50,676 bases of DNA from an uncultured Erysipelotrichaceae bacterium. GTDB lineage: Bacteria > Bacillota_I > Bacilli_A > RF39 > UBA660. The notes below the pieces were generated by a model. That model saw only the letters and a program-made list of their open reading frames with translations. It was not told the DNA's origin and made no database searches. A program made the translations under genes and the position numbers. Positions 40,235 through 49,463 of this stretch are shown here, piece after piece; the first letter of the stretch is position 1, and each line of letters begins with the position of its first letter. The stretch spans positions 1-50,676 of the forward strand of contig CADANX010000005.1 of the NCBI GenBank assembly GCA_902789425.1. The letters are read 5' to 3'.

Positions 40235-41533
40235 TTGAATAATGAACATGTTTTACCAGCAGATACATATACAGTAATTAATAAGTCTATTATTACTGAA
40301 TATGATAAGAAGATTATTACAATGCTATACCAACCAATAATTGGCATAAATTCATGTAATTTATATTTTTTACTTATTAATGATCTTGATAAAAATGAAA
40401 TGATAAGTGAAGAAGAAAATCATCATCATATTATTAATTCAATGAGAATATCACTAAGCGAAGTTGTTGTAGCAAGAGAAAAACTCGAAGCAATAGGACT
40501 TCTTAAAACATATTATAAACAAGATAAAACTGGTAATAATTATGTATATGAATTATTTTCACCATTAAAACCAAATGAATATTTTTCTCATCCAATACTA
40601 AATATTGTATTATTTAACAATGTTGGTAAAAAAGAGTATGAAAAACTTGTTAATTACTTTAAAATGCCAAAAGTAAAATTAAGTGATTACGAAGATGTAA
40701 CTAAATCATTTGATGAAGTATTTGAAAGTATTAGTGGTACATATTTTGAAAACAATTTACTTGATATAAAAAGAGAGAATAAATCAGATATTATTGTTAG
40801 TAATATAATTGATATAGATATGCTTATTTCATCATTTTCAAAAGATTCTATTAATAAAAGTGCATTTACAAAAGATATAAAAGATTTAATTATAAAACTA
40901 TCTTTTGTATATAAATTAGATGAAGAAGAAATGAAAAATATAATTATTAATTCATTAAATGATAAATTGTTAATTGATAAAATAGAACTTAGAAAAAATG
41001 CAAGAAATTATTATCAATTTGAAAATAGTGCAAAACTTCCAACACTAGTATATAGATCATCACCAAAAGGAATATCATCATCAATGGGTAGTTCAAAAAG
41101 AGATAAAATGATATATACTTTTGAAACAGTAAGTCCATATGACTTTTTAAAAAGTAAATATAATGGAGCAAAACCAACTGCAAGAGATATTAGCTTAATA
41201 GAAAGTTTAATGATTGATACAAATTTAAGATATCCTGTTGTTAATGTACTTATTGATTATGTAATGAAGATTAATGATAAAAAATTATCTAAAAGTTTTG
41301 TAGAAACAATCGCAGGTCAATGGAAAAGATTAAAAATAGAGACTGCTATTGATGCTATGAATCAAGCAGAAAAAGAGTATAAAAAAAATAAAAAGATAAA
41401 AGAAGAAAAAACAAAAACAACTACTAAAAAAGAAGCATCTGTACCTGAATGGTTTAATAAAGATATAACAAAAACAGAAATAACTAAAGATGATGAAAAT
41501 GAGTTAAAAGATATGCTTAAGGAGTTTAAATGA
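40235..41533 (+). CDS. dnaB: Primosomal helicase loader DnaB (Firmicutes type)
   Basis: 432 residues. TTG 40235 is chosen because AAGGATGGTGAT precedes it at the same spacing as the GTG start of dusB; an ATG at 40223 lies inside this ribosome binding site. The N-terminal winged-helix region (IITEYDKKIITMLYQPIIG...LSEVVVAREKLEAIGLLKTYY) and the C-terminal DnaD-like domain (PYDFLKSKYNGAKPTARDISLIESLM...YPVVNVLIDYVMKIN) identify it. It is not the replicative helicase of the same name in E. coli. It loads the helicase together with DnaI, encoded with a 4-nt overlap. Confidence 0.85.
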   Translation: MNNEHVLPADTYTVINKSIITEYDKKIITMLYQPIIGINSCNLYFLLINDLDKNEMISEEENHHHIINSMRISLSEVVVAREKLEAIGLLKTYYKQDKTGNNYVYELFSPLKPNEYFSHPILNIVLFNNVGKKEYEKLVNYFKMPKVKLSDYEDVTKSFDEVFESISGTYFENNLLDIKRENKSDIIVSNIIDIDMLISSFSKDSINKSAFTKDIKDLIIKLSFVYKLDEEEMKNIIINSLNDKLLIDKIELRKNARNYYQFENSAKLPTLVYRSSPKGISSSMGSSKRDKMIYTFETVSPYDFLKSKYNGAKPTARDISLIESLMIDTNLRYPVVNVLIDYVMKINDKKLSKSFVETIAGQWKRLKIETAIDAMNQAEKEYKKNKKIKEEKTKTTTKKEASVPEWFNKDITKTEITKDDENELKDMLKEFK

Positions 41534-42441
41534 TGAAAAATATAGACTATAAAAAATATGGTAAAGTTGATATTAAAAAATTACAAGATGAATTCTATGA
41601 AGCAAGAAAAGATGAAGACTTTAAAAAATTAGTTGATAGTCTTCCAATAAAAGAAGATGAACTAATAAAATATACTACTAGCTTAAAAAAAGTAGTTAAT
41701 GAAAGAAGAAATGACATTGAAAATAATCATTATCCATCAAATAAAAATGAAATACCAGGTTTTATATATAATGTAAAAATAGTTGATGGTAAATTATTAT
41801 TTTATTATGATACATGTGAAATAAAAAAAGAAGAGTTAAAAGAAATAGAATATGTAAAAAATGGTTATATGTTCGAAGTTTCTAAGAATATTAGAAATGC
41901 AAAAATGAGTGATATATATACAGATAGTAATGATAGAAAAGAAGTAATTAAATATGCAGTTAAATTTATAAAAGACTATAAATGTGGTAAACCAGTAAAG
42001 GGACTTTATTTGAATGGTAATTTTGGATCTGGTAAATCATATATAGTATCTGCAATTTTAAACGAAATAAGAAAAGATAATAGAAAAGTTGCTATGGTAT
42101 ATTATCCAGAATTTTTAAGAAGTTTAAAAACATCATTTAATTCTGATTTTGATGAGCAATTTAATTATGCTAAAAGAGCAGATTTATTATTACTAGATGA
42201 TATAGGTGCAGAAAGTACTTCATCTTGGTCTAGAGATGAAATACTAGGACCAATACTTCAATATAGAATGGATGAAAATTTACCTACATTTTTTACTTCA
42301 AATTTAACACTAGATGAACTTGAAATACATTTAAGTGAAAGTAAAGATAAAGTAGATAAATTAAAAGCTAAAAGAATTATTGAAAGAATTAAATATTTAA
42401 CAAATGATATACAATTAATAAGCGAAAATAGACGTAAATAA
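41530..42441 (+). CDS. dnaI: Primosomal ATPase DnaI, helicase loader
   Basis: 303 residues. An N-terminal helicase-interaction domain is followed by an AAA+ domain: Walker A LNGNFGSGKSY, Walker B LLLLDDIGAES, and a sensor-like FTSNLTLDEL with RIIERI near the end. Start ATG 41530 overlaps the dnaB stop (ATGA); the second ATG at 41533 is also possible. Delivers the replicative helicase to oriC and to restart sites with DnaB. Confidence 0.93.
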   Translation: MMKNIDYKKYGKVDIKKLQDEFYEARKDEDFKKLVDSLPIKEDELIKYTTSLKKVVNERRNDIENNHYPSNKNEIPGFIYNVKIVDGKLLFYYDTCEIKKEELKEIEYVKNGYMFEVSKNIRNAKMSDIYTDSNDRKEVIKYAVKFIKDYKCGKPVKGLYLNGNFGSGKSYIVSAILNEIRKDNRKVAMVYYPEFLRSLKTSFNSDFDEQFNYAKRADLLLLDDIGAESTSSWSRDEILGPILQYRMDENLPTFFTSNLTLDELEIHLSESKDKVDKLKAKRIIERIKYLTNDIQLISENRRK

Positions 42442-42460
42442 TAGTTAAGGGGATTTTGGT

Positions 42461-44281
42461 ATGAATAAGAAAAAAGATAGAAAAAGATTAAGAAAAAAAA
42501 GAAATGAATATAAAGCAAAAATAAGAAAATTATTTAAAAAATATAAAGAAATTATTAAAGAAGAAAAAGTAATTGAAAAAAAAGAAGAAGAAAAAGAAAA
42601 AAGAATATATAATCCACTAGAAAAAGAATATAACAAAATAAATGATTTTTCTAAGTATTCCACAGTTGATTTAATAAACTATTTTAAAGATATGATAATA
42701 AATTGTGATATAGATAATGATTATATGAAATGTTCTTATGAAATAATTAAAAGATTAGATTATGATAAACAATCATTTATATATGTAAGTACTATTCTTG
42801 ATGCTATAAAAATAAAAAAATATAAAGTAGATAAAGAATCAGTACAATATAATACATTAAAGAAAGTAAAAAAAATATTTAAGAATTATAAAAAATTAAT
42901 AGATATAAAAGAAGAAACACCAAATGATAATGTTTCATTAGTTAGATATAATATTATTTTTTCACTTATATTTGATGATGATAATTATTTACTAATAAAA
43001 GCACTTTTAAACAAATGTAATGACTTTTTAAATATAAGAGTAGATAATAGACATATAGTATGTTATATACTTGATGTATATTTAAAATACTTAAATGAAT
43101 TATTAAATAAGAATTATGATATAAGTGATAAAATTAATGTTGATTATATGAAAGAAGTTTATTTATTATTTATGACTGATAAAAATCTTAAATTAACTTC
43201 AAGTGATATTTTTGAAATAGAGAATAAACTTAATACTTTTATTTCAAGAATAACTAGTGAAAAAGAACAAAAGACAAAAGTCATTGATGGAGTTAAATAT
43301 AATACTATATTAATTAAATATAATAGTAAAAGAGATAAAATAATTGATAATTTAAAAACATTATATCCATCATATAAAAGAGAAAAACAATATAAATTAA
43401 GAAATTTTAGAGATTATGAATTTAAATGTAATCTTAATAGTTTAATGCATATTAGTAATAACTCATATTATGATTTGACAAATAAAGAGAGTGTTGTTAT
43501 TTCTAATCCATTTGTAAGTTATAGTTATAATAAAGAAGGTAATATTTTAAGAATTAGTATACCTGATATTTCTGATTTAATAGATGAAAATTCACCAATT
43601 GATTCTTATATGTATAATAAGACTATTAAAAGAGAAAAAATGGACGAAAGACTTGTTGAAAAATTAATATATAAAGATAATCAAGTTACTCCATCAATAA
43701 CATTTAAAGTATTACTTGATAAAAACAATGAACCAAAACATTTATATATTTATAAAAGTAAAGTAAAACCCACATTTAATATAGATTCTAATACTTATAA
43801 AGATATAGAAAATGATTTTGGACATAGAGCAGAAGAAAAAATTAATAATATATTAAATAAAGCATATTTAAATCTTGTAAAAGAAGAAAAGATACCTTAT
43901 GTATTTTCTGGAATAGAAAAAATAGATGATTTTAATAAAGATGTATTTGTAAGAATAAGTAGTTTATCACATACTTTCTCAGATGCAGATTATGATAAAA
44001 TCTATAATGTAATAACAGGTAATATTGGTGAATTTCATTATTCGAATAAAGAATTTTCTTCATCTAGTTTTAATATGAATTTAACAAGAATTAATTATAT
44101 TACTTTATTAAATTTAAGAATTATTAAAAAGATAATAATTAGTAATTTTACAAATAAAGAAGATATAAAGGAACTAATAAAAGAAGAAATAAATTCTTTA
44201 GTTGATGATTTAAATGAAAATTTAGGATATAAAAATCCAAAGACTTTATTTAAAAAAGTTCTTAAGAAAAAAAATAATTGA
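42461..44281 (+). CDS. Degenerate RNase II/R (RNB-fold)-like protein, probably without catalysis
   Basis: 606 residues, starting with a very basic coiled segment (1-50). Residues ~335-590 follow the RNB domain order: ILRISIPDISDLIDENSPIDSYMY (362-385) matches the V-H-I-A-D-V-S-x(5)-G-S-x-L-D block; FKVLLDKNNEPKHLYIYKSKVKPTF (415-439) matches the E-M-x-I-D-x-x-G-x-V-x-x-x-x-I-F-x-S-V-I block; later come LVKEEKIPYVFSG and GNIGEFHYSN. The Asp cluster that holds Mg in active enzymes is missing upstream of the first block (NKESVVISNPFVSYSY instead), and the T-S-P-I-R-R-Y element is replaced by SSSSFNMNLTR. Gene lies 19 bp behind dnaI. Interpretation by remembered motif order; profile search needed. 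Confidence 0.55.
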   Translation: MNKKKDRKRLRKKRNEYKAKIRKLFKKYKEIIKEEKVIEKKEEEKEKRIYNPLEKEYNKINDFSKYSTVDLINYFKDMIINCDIDNDYMKCSYEIIKRLDYDKQSFIYVSTILDAIKIKKYKVDKESVQYNTLKKVKKIFKNYKKLIDIKEETPNDNVSLVRYNIIFSLIFDDDNYLLIKALLNKCNDFLNIRVDNRHIVCYILDVYLKYLNELLNKNYDISDKINVDYMKEVYLLFMTDKNLKLTSSDIFEIENKLNTFISRITSEKEQKTKVIDGVKYNTILIKYNSKRDKIIDNLKTLYPSYKREKQYKLRNFRDYEFKCNLNSLMHISNNSYYDLTNKESVVISNPFVSYSYNKEGNILRISIPDISDLIDENSPIDSYMYNKTIKREKMDERLVEKLIYKDNQVTPSITFKVLLDKNNEPKHLYIYKSKVKPTFNIDSNTYKDIENDFGHRAEEKINNILNKAYLNLVKEEKIPYVFSGIEKIDDFNKDVFVRISSLSHTFSDADYDKIYNVITGNIGEFHYSNKEFSSSSFNMNLTRINYITLLNLRIIKKIIISNFTNKEDIKELIKEEINSLVDDLNENLGYKNPKTLFKKVLKKKNN

Positions 44282-44306
44282 CTTTAGATATAAGATAATA
44301 TAAAAT
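44278..44306 (+). promoter_or_regulatory. Promoter of thrS
   Basis: TTGACT (44278-44283), 17-bp spacer, TAAAAT (44301-44306). The -35 overlaps the TGA stop of the preceding gene. Confidence 0.6.
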
Positions 44307-44513
44307 AAATTTAGATGCGTTTATATGAGACACGTTTATTAAAATAATATTTTGTAGAGAGCTTATGGTTGGTGAAAATAAGTAATATGTTTAATAAATA
44401 CTACTCATTCAGCAGAAATCACAAAAAGGTTTCCGGTTAGCAGCCGTTATCAAATTAAGTTAAACAAAGGATGGTACCGCCATTATGGCTCCTTATATAC
44501 CATTCTTTTTTTT
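44307..44513 (+). promoter_or_regulatory. T-box leader of thrS
   Basis: Stem I elements (GTAGAGAGCTTATGGTTGGTGAAAA) are followed by tandem ACT codons (44400-44405) in the specifier region, which fit threonine. The antiterminator/T-box sequence AAAGGATGGTACCGCC lies at 44466-44481. The terminator is GGATGGTA (44469-44476) with TACCATTC (44498-44505), then eight T. Uncharged tRNA-Thr should stabilise the antiterminator and switch thrS on. Confidence 0.92.
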
Positions 44514-44527
44514 AGGAGGAAAATAAG

Positions 44528-46285
44528 ATGATTAATATTAAAGAAAATGAAAACTTAGAAATACTAAATCATAGTTGCGCACACTTACTTGCACATGCTA
44601 TTAAACATTTATATCCAGATGCTAAACTTTGGGTAGGACCTGCTATTGAATCAGGATTTTACTATGATATAGATATGGGTGATAAAGTAATTACTGAAGA
44701 TGATTTAGAAAAAATACAAAAAGAAATGAAAAAAATCGCTAAAAGTGATAAAAGAATTACTAGAATAGAATTAACTAAAGAAGAAGCACTTGAAACATTT
44801 AAAGATAATCCTATGAAAGTAGAATTAATAGAAAATATTCCAGATGGAGAAACTATTAGTGCTTATAAACAAGATGATTTTATTGATTTATGCCGTGGCC
44901 CACATATGCCTACTACTAAATCAATGAAGTATTTTAAATTACTTAAATTTTCTGGTGCATACTATAAGGGTGATTCTAAGAATAAAATGCTTCAAAGAAT
45001 ATATGGTGTTTGTTTTGAAACAGAAGAAGATTTAAATGAATACTTAAAGGAACTTGAAGAAGCTAAAGAAAGAGATCATAGAAAAATAGGTAAAGAACAA
45101 AACTTATTCTTTACTCATAAATTAGTAGGTGCAGGTCTTCCATTATTTACACCAAATGGAGCAACAATTAGACGTAATCTAGAAAGATATATTCAAGATA
45201 AAGAACTATCTCAAGGATATAAACACGTATATTCTCCAGTTTTAGCATCAACTGAAATGTATAAAATAAGTGGACACTGGGATCATTATAAAGATGATAT
45301 GTTCCCAATAATGAAACTTGATAATGAAGATTTAGTATTAAGACCAATGAATTGTCCTCATCATGCACTTATATATAAAAATGAACTTCACTCATATAGA
45401 GATTTACCTGTTAGAATGGGCGAAATAGCTAATGTATTTAGATATGAAGCTTCAGGTGCTGTATGTGGTCTTGAAAGGGTTAGACAAATATGTCAAAATG
45501 ATGCACATTTATTTGTTAGACCAGATCAAATAGCTGAAGAAGTAGGTAATGTAATTAACCTTATTTTTGAAGTATATATAAAAGATTTTGGATTTTCTAA
45601 AGATTCATTTAAATTTAGATTATCAAAAAGAAGTAAAGAAAAAGAAAAATATATAGATAATGATGAAATGTGGGAAACAGCAGAAAGTCAATTAAAAGCA
45701 ATTATGGATAAGCTTGAACTTGACTATTATGAAGAAGAAGGCGAAGCTGCTTTTTATGGACCTAAAATAGATATTCAAATTAAGACTGCTTTAGGACATG
45801 ATATAACAATTCCAACATGTCAACTTGATTTTTCTCTACCAGAAAGATTTGATTTAACTTATATAGATGAAAAAGGTGAAAAAGTAAGACCAGTTGTAAT
45901 TCATAGAGCAATACTTGGTTCATCAGAAAGATTTATGTCTTTCTTACTTGAAGAAAAGAAAGGTATATTACCACTATTTTTAGCACCAGTTCAAGTAAAT
46001 ATAGTTCCTGTTAATATGGAATATCATTTAAGATATGCAAAAGAAATAAAAGAAGAACTTCAAAAGAACTTAATAAGAGTAGAACTTGATGATAGAGATG
46101 AAAAAATGAACTATAAAATACGTGAATCTGTAACAAGAAAAATTCCAATTACTATAATACTTGGAGATAAAGAAAAAGATAATGAAAATATATCTTATAG
46201 AAAGTATGGTAGTGAAGAAACTGTTACTGTTTCTAAAGACGATTTTATAGTACTTTTAAAAAATCAAATAGATAACTATAAATAA
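44528..46285 (+). CDS. thrS: Threonyl-tRNA synthetase lacking the TGS domain
   Basis: 585 residues (usual 640). It begins almost directly with the editing domain (HSCAHLLAHAIKHLYPDAKLWVGPAIESGFYYD; H-x3-H zinc/editing motif), so the N-terminal TGS domain is absent. No longer start exists because the T-box terminator sits just upstream. The class II core is complete: MNCPHHALIYK (zinc Cys), FRYEASGAVCGLERVRQICQND (motif 2), VVIHRAILGSSERFMSFLLEEKKG (motif 3), then an anticodon-binding domain. Controlled by a T-box. Confidence 0.96.
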   Translation: MINIKENENLEILNHSCAHLLAHAIKHLYPDAKLWVGPAIESGFYYDIDMGDKVITEDDLEKIQKEMKKIAKSDKRITRIELTKEEALETFKDNPMKVELIENIPDGETISAYKQDDFIDLCRGPHMPTTKSMKYFKLLKFSGAYYKGDSKNKMLQRIYGVCFETEEDLNEYLKELEEAKERDHRKIGKEQNLFFTHKLVGAGLPLFTPNGATIRRNLERYIQDKELSQGYKHVYSPVLASTEMYKISGHWDHYKDDMFPIMKLDNEDLVLRPMNCPHHALIYKNELHSYRDLPVRMGEIANVFRYEASGAVCGLERVRQICQNDAHLFVRPDQIAEEVGNVINLIFEVYIKDFGFSKDSFKFRLSKRSKEKEKYIDNDEMWETAESQLKAIMDKLELDYYEEEGEAAFYGPKIDIQIKTALGHDITIPTCQLDFSLPERFDLTYIDEKGEKVRPVVIHRAILGSSERFMSFLLEEKKGILPLFLAPVQVNIVPVNMEYHLRYAKEIKEELQKNLIRVELDDRDEKMNYKIRESVTRKIPITIILGDKEKDNENISYRKYGSEETVTVSKDDFIVLLKNQIDNYK

Positions 46286-46305
46286 AGACTTTTTAGTCTT
46301 TTTTT
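46284..46305 (+). terminator. Terminator of thrS
   Basis: AAAGACT/AGTCTTT, TTTT loop, T run. Confidence 0.8.
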
Positions 46306-46313
46306 GTTATAAT
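46306..46313 (+). promoter_or_regulatory. -10 promoter of the polysaccharide operon
   Basis: G-TTATAAT at the end of the terminator T run, 17 bp before the GTG start at 46331. Confidence 0.5.
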
Positions 46314-46330
46314 AAAAATAGGTGATGTTT

Positions 46331-48601
46331 GTGGATAAAAAATTAAATAAATTTTTAACAATTTTCTTACTTTTTCAACCAATATTAGATGTAATTACAT
46401 CTATTCAAATAAGAAATAATATTGGTTTTATAAGTATTAGTGCTATAGTTAGAGGTTTATTTTTTCTATACGTTATTTTTTACTTATACAAACATAATGT
46501 TAAGAAAAAAGTATTATTCTTATTCTTAGTATATGTTTTTTTAGCAATGAGTTATTATTTTCTATATACTAAGAATAACTATATTGTTGAATTACTTAAT
46601 CTAATGAAAATATTTTATTTACCATTTTTAATATATTTCTTTACTAGTATTGATAATGAAAATATAAATGATAAATTAATACTAATTATTTATTTATTAT
46701 TTATTAATCTAATTATTATTCCATATATATTTAATATAGGTTTTGATATATATAAAGATTTTGAACACAAAAGTGGTTTTATAGGTTTATTTTATTCAGG
46801 TAATGAAATAAGTGCTATTTTAATAGGACTTATGCCTATAGTATTTAATTATATTTTATATTTAAAAAACTATATAATAAAAATATTTACTTTAATAGAA
46901 ACAATAATTATTATATTACTAGTTGGTACTAAATCACTTTATTTTGGATTTATAATAATTTCTATTTATTTTCTATTAAAATATTTAACAAGTAAAAACA
47001 TTACTAAAAAATCAAAAGTTATCCACATTATATTATTAATTTTATTAATTATAATAAGTATAATGATTCTTCCAAAAACATCCATGTATAAAAATTTAAA
47101 TGAAGCAATTAAATTTTATGAAATAAATGAAGTAAAAGATGTATTTACTCTAGAAAATATTGATAATATTGTTTTTTCAAAAAGATTATCTTATGCATCA
47201 AAAGTTAATGATATTTATGTAAAGGGTGATTTTAAAGTTATATTATATGGTATTGGACTTAGTGCTTTTCCAATGGTAATAGAACTTGATATATTTGATA
47301 TATTTTATAGTATAGGTTTATTTGGAAGTATAGTATATGTAGTTTTATTAATTGACATTAAACAAAAATTAAAATCTGAATATAAACTTAGTTTAATACT
47401 ATTTATACTTTTATCATTAACATCAGGTCATGTACTTTTAGAACCTATGGTATCAATTTATATTGCTTTACTATTTGCTTTGTCAAAAAATAAAAAAGAA
47501 TTAAATAAAAAAAGAATACTTTTAGTTTCTAATATGTATCCAAATAATAAATATAAATTCTATGGATCTTTTGTAAAAAATACTGAAAACATTTTATTAA
47601 ATAATAATTTTATTGTTGATAAAAGTGTTAAATATAAAGAGACAAGAAAACTTGGTAAACTAATAAGTTATATAGCTTTATATACTAAAACATTTTTAAA
47701 ATTATTATTTAATAATTATGATTATGTATACGTTCATTTTTCATCCCATTCATGTGTTGGAACAATTATTCCACTTAAAACAACAAAAGATTTAAAACTT
47801 GTAATAAATGTACATGGTAATGATATAGTTAAAGATTATGATTTTGAAGAAAAAAATGAAAAAAGAAGTAGAAAATATTTAAAATATGCATATAAAATAA
47901 TAGCTCCATCTAATTACTATAAAGATGTACTTATAGATAAATATGATATAGATGAAGAAAAAATAGTTGTATATCCATCAGGTGGAGTAAATACAGATAA
48001 ATTTAAAAAAATGGATATAAAACAAGCTAAAAAAGAAGCAAATTTAAGTGAAGAATATGAATATATAGGTTATATAAGTAGAATAGAAAAGAATAAAGGA
48101 TATGATGTTTTCTTAAGAATGATAAGAGAACTTGAAATAAGAAATGAAATAGGTAATAAAAGGTTTTTAATAATTGGCACTGGTGATGAAGAAGAAAAAA
48201 TGTTAAAACTAATTAAAGAACTTGATATTACTAAATACTTAGAAATAAGAAATATGGTTTCACAAGATGAACTTGTTAGTATTTATAATTCACTAGAAAT
48301 ATTTGTTTTTCCTACATATAGAGAAAGTGAAAGTTTAGGACTTGTTGGACTTGAAGCTATGGCATGTGAAACATTCTTAATTGCAAGTAACAATTATGGA
48401 CCAACTGATTATGTTGTAGATAATAAAAATGGATTTATGTTTAATCCTAAAGATGAAAAAGATTTAGCTGATAAAATACTTGGTTATTATAAATTAAATA
48501 ATGAACAAAAGAAAAAAATATTCAAAAAAGAAAGAGAAACAGCAATCAGATATGATTCAAAAAATACAGAGGGTATTTTAATTAATACGTTTAAGGAGTA
48601 A
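46331..48601 (+). CDS. Fusion of a Wzy/O-antigen-ligase-like membrane domain with a GT4 glycosyltransferase
   Basis: 756 residues from GTG 46331 (AGGTGAT upstream; GTG 46322 and ATG 46325 fall inside the ribosome binding site). The first ~390 residues are 10-12 membrane helices with a large outside loop between late helices (KTSMYKNLNEAIKFYEINEVKDVF... FKVILYGIGLSAFP), the layout of O-antigen polymerases/ligases. Then KKRILLVSNMYPNNKYKFYGSF opens a GT-B fold: INVHGNDIV, IAPSNYYKDVLIDKY, GYISRIEKNKGYDVFLRMI, FPTYRESESLGLVGLEAMA (GT4 E-x7-E). Both domains look complete. One stop-free frame at 47.5 kb supports a real fusion. The next gene starts 2 bp after its stop. Confidence 0.78.
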   Translation: MDKKLNKFLTIFLLFQPILDVITSIQIRNNIGFISISAIVRGLFFLYVIFYLYKHNVKKKVLFLFLVYVFLAMSYYFLYTKNNYIVELLNLMKIFYLPFLIYFFTSIDNENINDKLILIIYLLFINLIIIPYIFNIGFDIYKDFEHKSGFIGLFYSGNEISAILIGLMPIVFNYILYLKNYIIKIFTLIETIIIILLVGTKSLYFGFIIISIYFLLKYLTSKNITKKSKVIHIILLILLIIISIMILPKTSMYKNLNEAIKFYEINEVKDVFTLENIDNIVFSKRLSYASKVNDIYVKGDFKVILYGIGLSAFPMVIELDIFDIFYSIGLFGSIVYVVLLIDIKQKLKSEYKLSLILFILLSLTSGHVLLEPMVSIYIALLFALSKNKKELNKKRILLVSNMYPNNKYKFYGSFVKNTENILLNNNFIVDKSVKYKETRKLGKLISYIALYTKTFLKLLFNNYDYVYVHFSSHSCVGTIIPLKTTKDLKLVINVHGNDIVKDYDFEEKNEKRSRKYLKYAYKIIAPSNYYKDVLIDKYDIDEEKIVVYPSGGVNTDKFKKMDIKQAKKEANLSEEYEYIGYISRIEKNKGYDVFLRMIRELEIRNEIGNKRFLIIGTGDEEEKMLKLIKELDITKYLEIRNMVSQDELVSIYNSLEIFVFPTYRESESLGLVGLEAMACETFLIASNNYGPTDYVVDNKNGFMFNPKDEKDLADKILGYYKLNNEQKKKIFKKERETAIRYDSKNTEGILINTFKE

Positions 48602-48603
48602 TA

Positions 48604-49461
48604 ATGAAAACAGGAATTGTAGTTTTAAATTATAATGATTATAATACAACTAAAGAATTTATAAATATAATTAAAGATTTTAAAGAAATAAATTATATAG
48701 TTATTGTTGACAATAATAGTTCTGATAAATCATATGAAAAATTACAAAAATATTCATCTAATAAAGTAAAAATAATTAAAACAGATGAAAATAAAGGTTA
48801 TGCATATGGAAATAATTATGGAATTAAGTATCTTGTTGATAATTACAAAGTGGATAATATAATTATTTCTAATCCAGATATAATAGTAAAAGATAAAGAT
48901 ATAAAAGAACTAAAAAATGATTTAAAAAATAAAGATGTAGCATTAATAGCTCCTGTAATAAAAGAAAGAGGATATGAAAAAAGAGGTTGGAAACTTCCAA
49001 ATTATTTGAATGATTTATTGTCTAATTTGAATTATTTTCATAAATTTGCAGAAAAAAATTTAAAATATAAAAATGAATACTATAATTCAAAATTAACAAA
49101 AGTAGAGGCTGTATCTGGTTGTTTCTTTATGATAAAGGCTGATGCTTTTAAAAAAGTAGATTATTTTGATACAAATACATTTTTATATTATGAAGAAAAT
49201 ATATTGGGTAAAAAACTAAAAAATAATAATTTAGATTCTTATATAGATAATGAAGTATATGTTATACATAATTTATCTGTTAGTGTTGATAAAAGTATTA
49301 ATAGAATAAAAAAATATAAAATTCTAAAAAATTCACAAAAATATTATGAAAAAGTGTATAATAATATTAATATATTTCAAATGATATTGTTAAGACTTGT
49401 ATACTATATTAGTTTAATAATTTCATATATAGTTTTCTTCTTTGAAAACTTATGGAGGTAA
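48604..49461 (+). CDS. GT2-family glycosyltransferase (rhamnosyltransferase-like)
   Basis: 285 residues. GIVVLNYNDYNTTKEFI, VDNNSSDKSYEKL, DENKGYAYGNNYGIKY and IISNPDIIV (D-x-D-like N-P-D of this branch), plus VSGCFFMIKADAF, are characteristic of wall-polysaccharide rhamnosyl- or galactosyl-type GT2 enzymes. A hydrophobic C-terminal stretch (MILLRLVYYISLIISYIVFFF) probably binds the membrane. Middle gene of the operon; its 3' end supplies GGAGG for the next start. Confidence 0.85.
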   Translation: MKTGIVVLNYNDYNTTKEFINIIKDFKEINYIVIVDNNSSDKSYEKLQKYSSNKVKIIKTDENKGYAYGNNYGIKYLVDNYKVDNIIISNPDIIVKDKDIKELKNDLKNKDVALIAPVIKERGYEKRGWKLPNYLNDLLSNLNYFHKFAEKNLKYKNEYYNSKLTKVEAVSGCFFMIKADAFKKVDYFDTNTFLYYEENILGKKLKNNNLDSYIDNEVYVIHNLSVSVDKSINRIKKYKILKNSQKYYEKVYNNINIFQMILLRLVYYISLIISYIVFFFENLWR

Positions 49462-49463
49462 AT

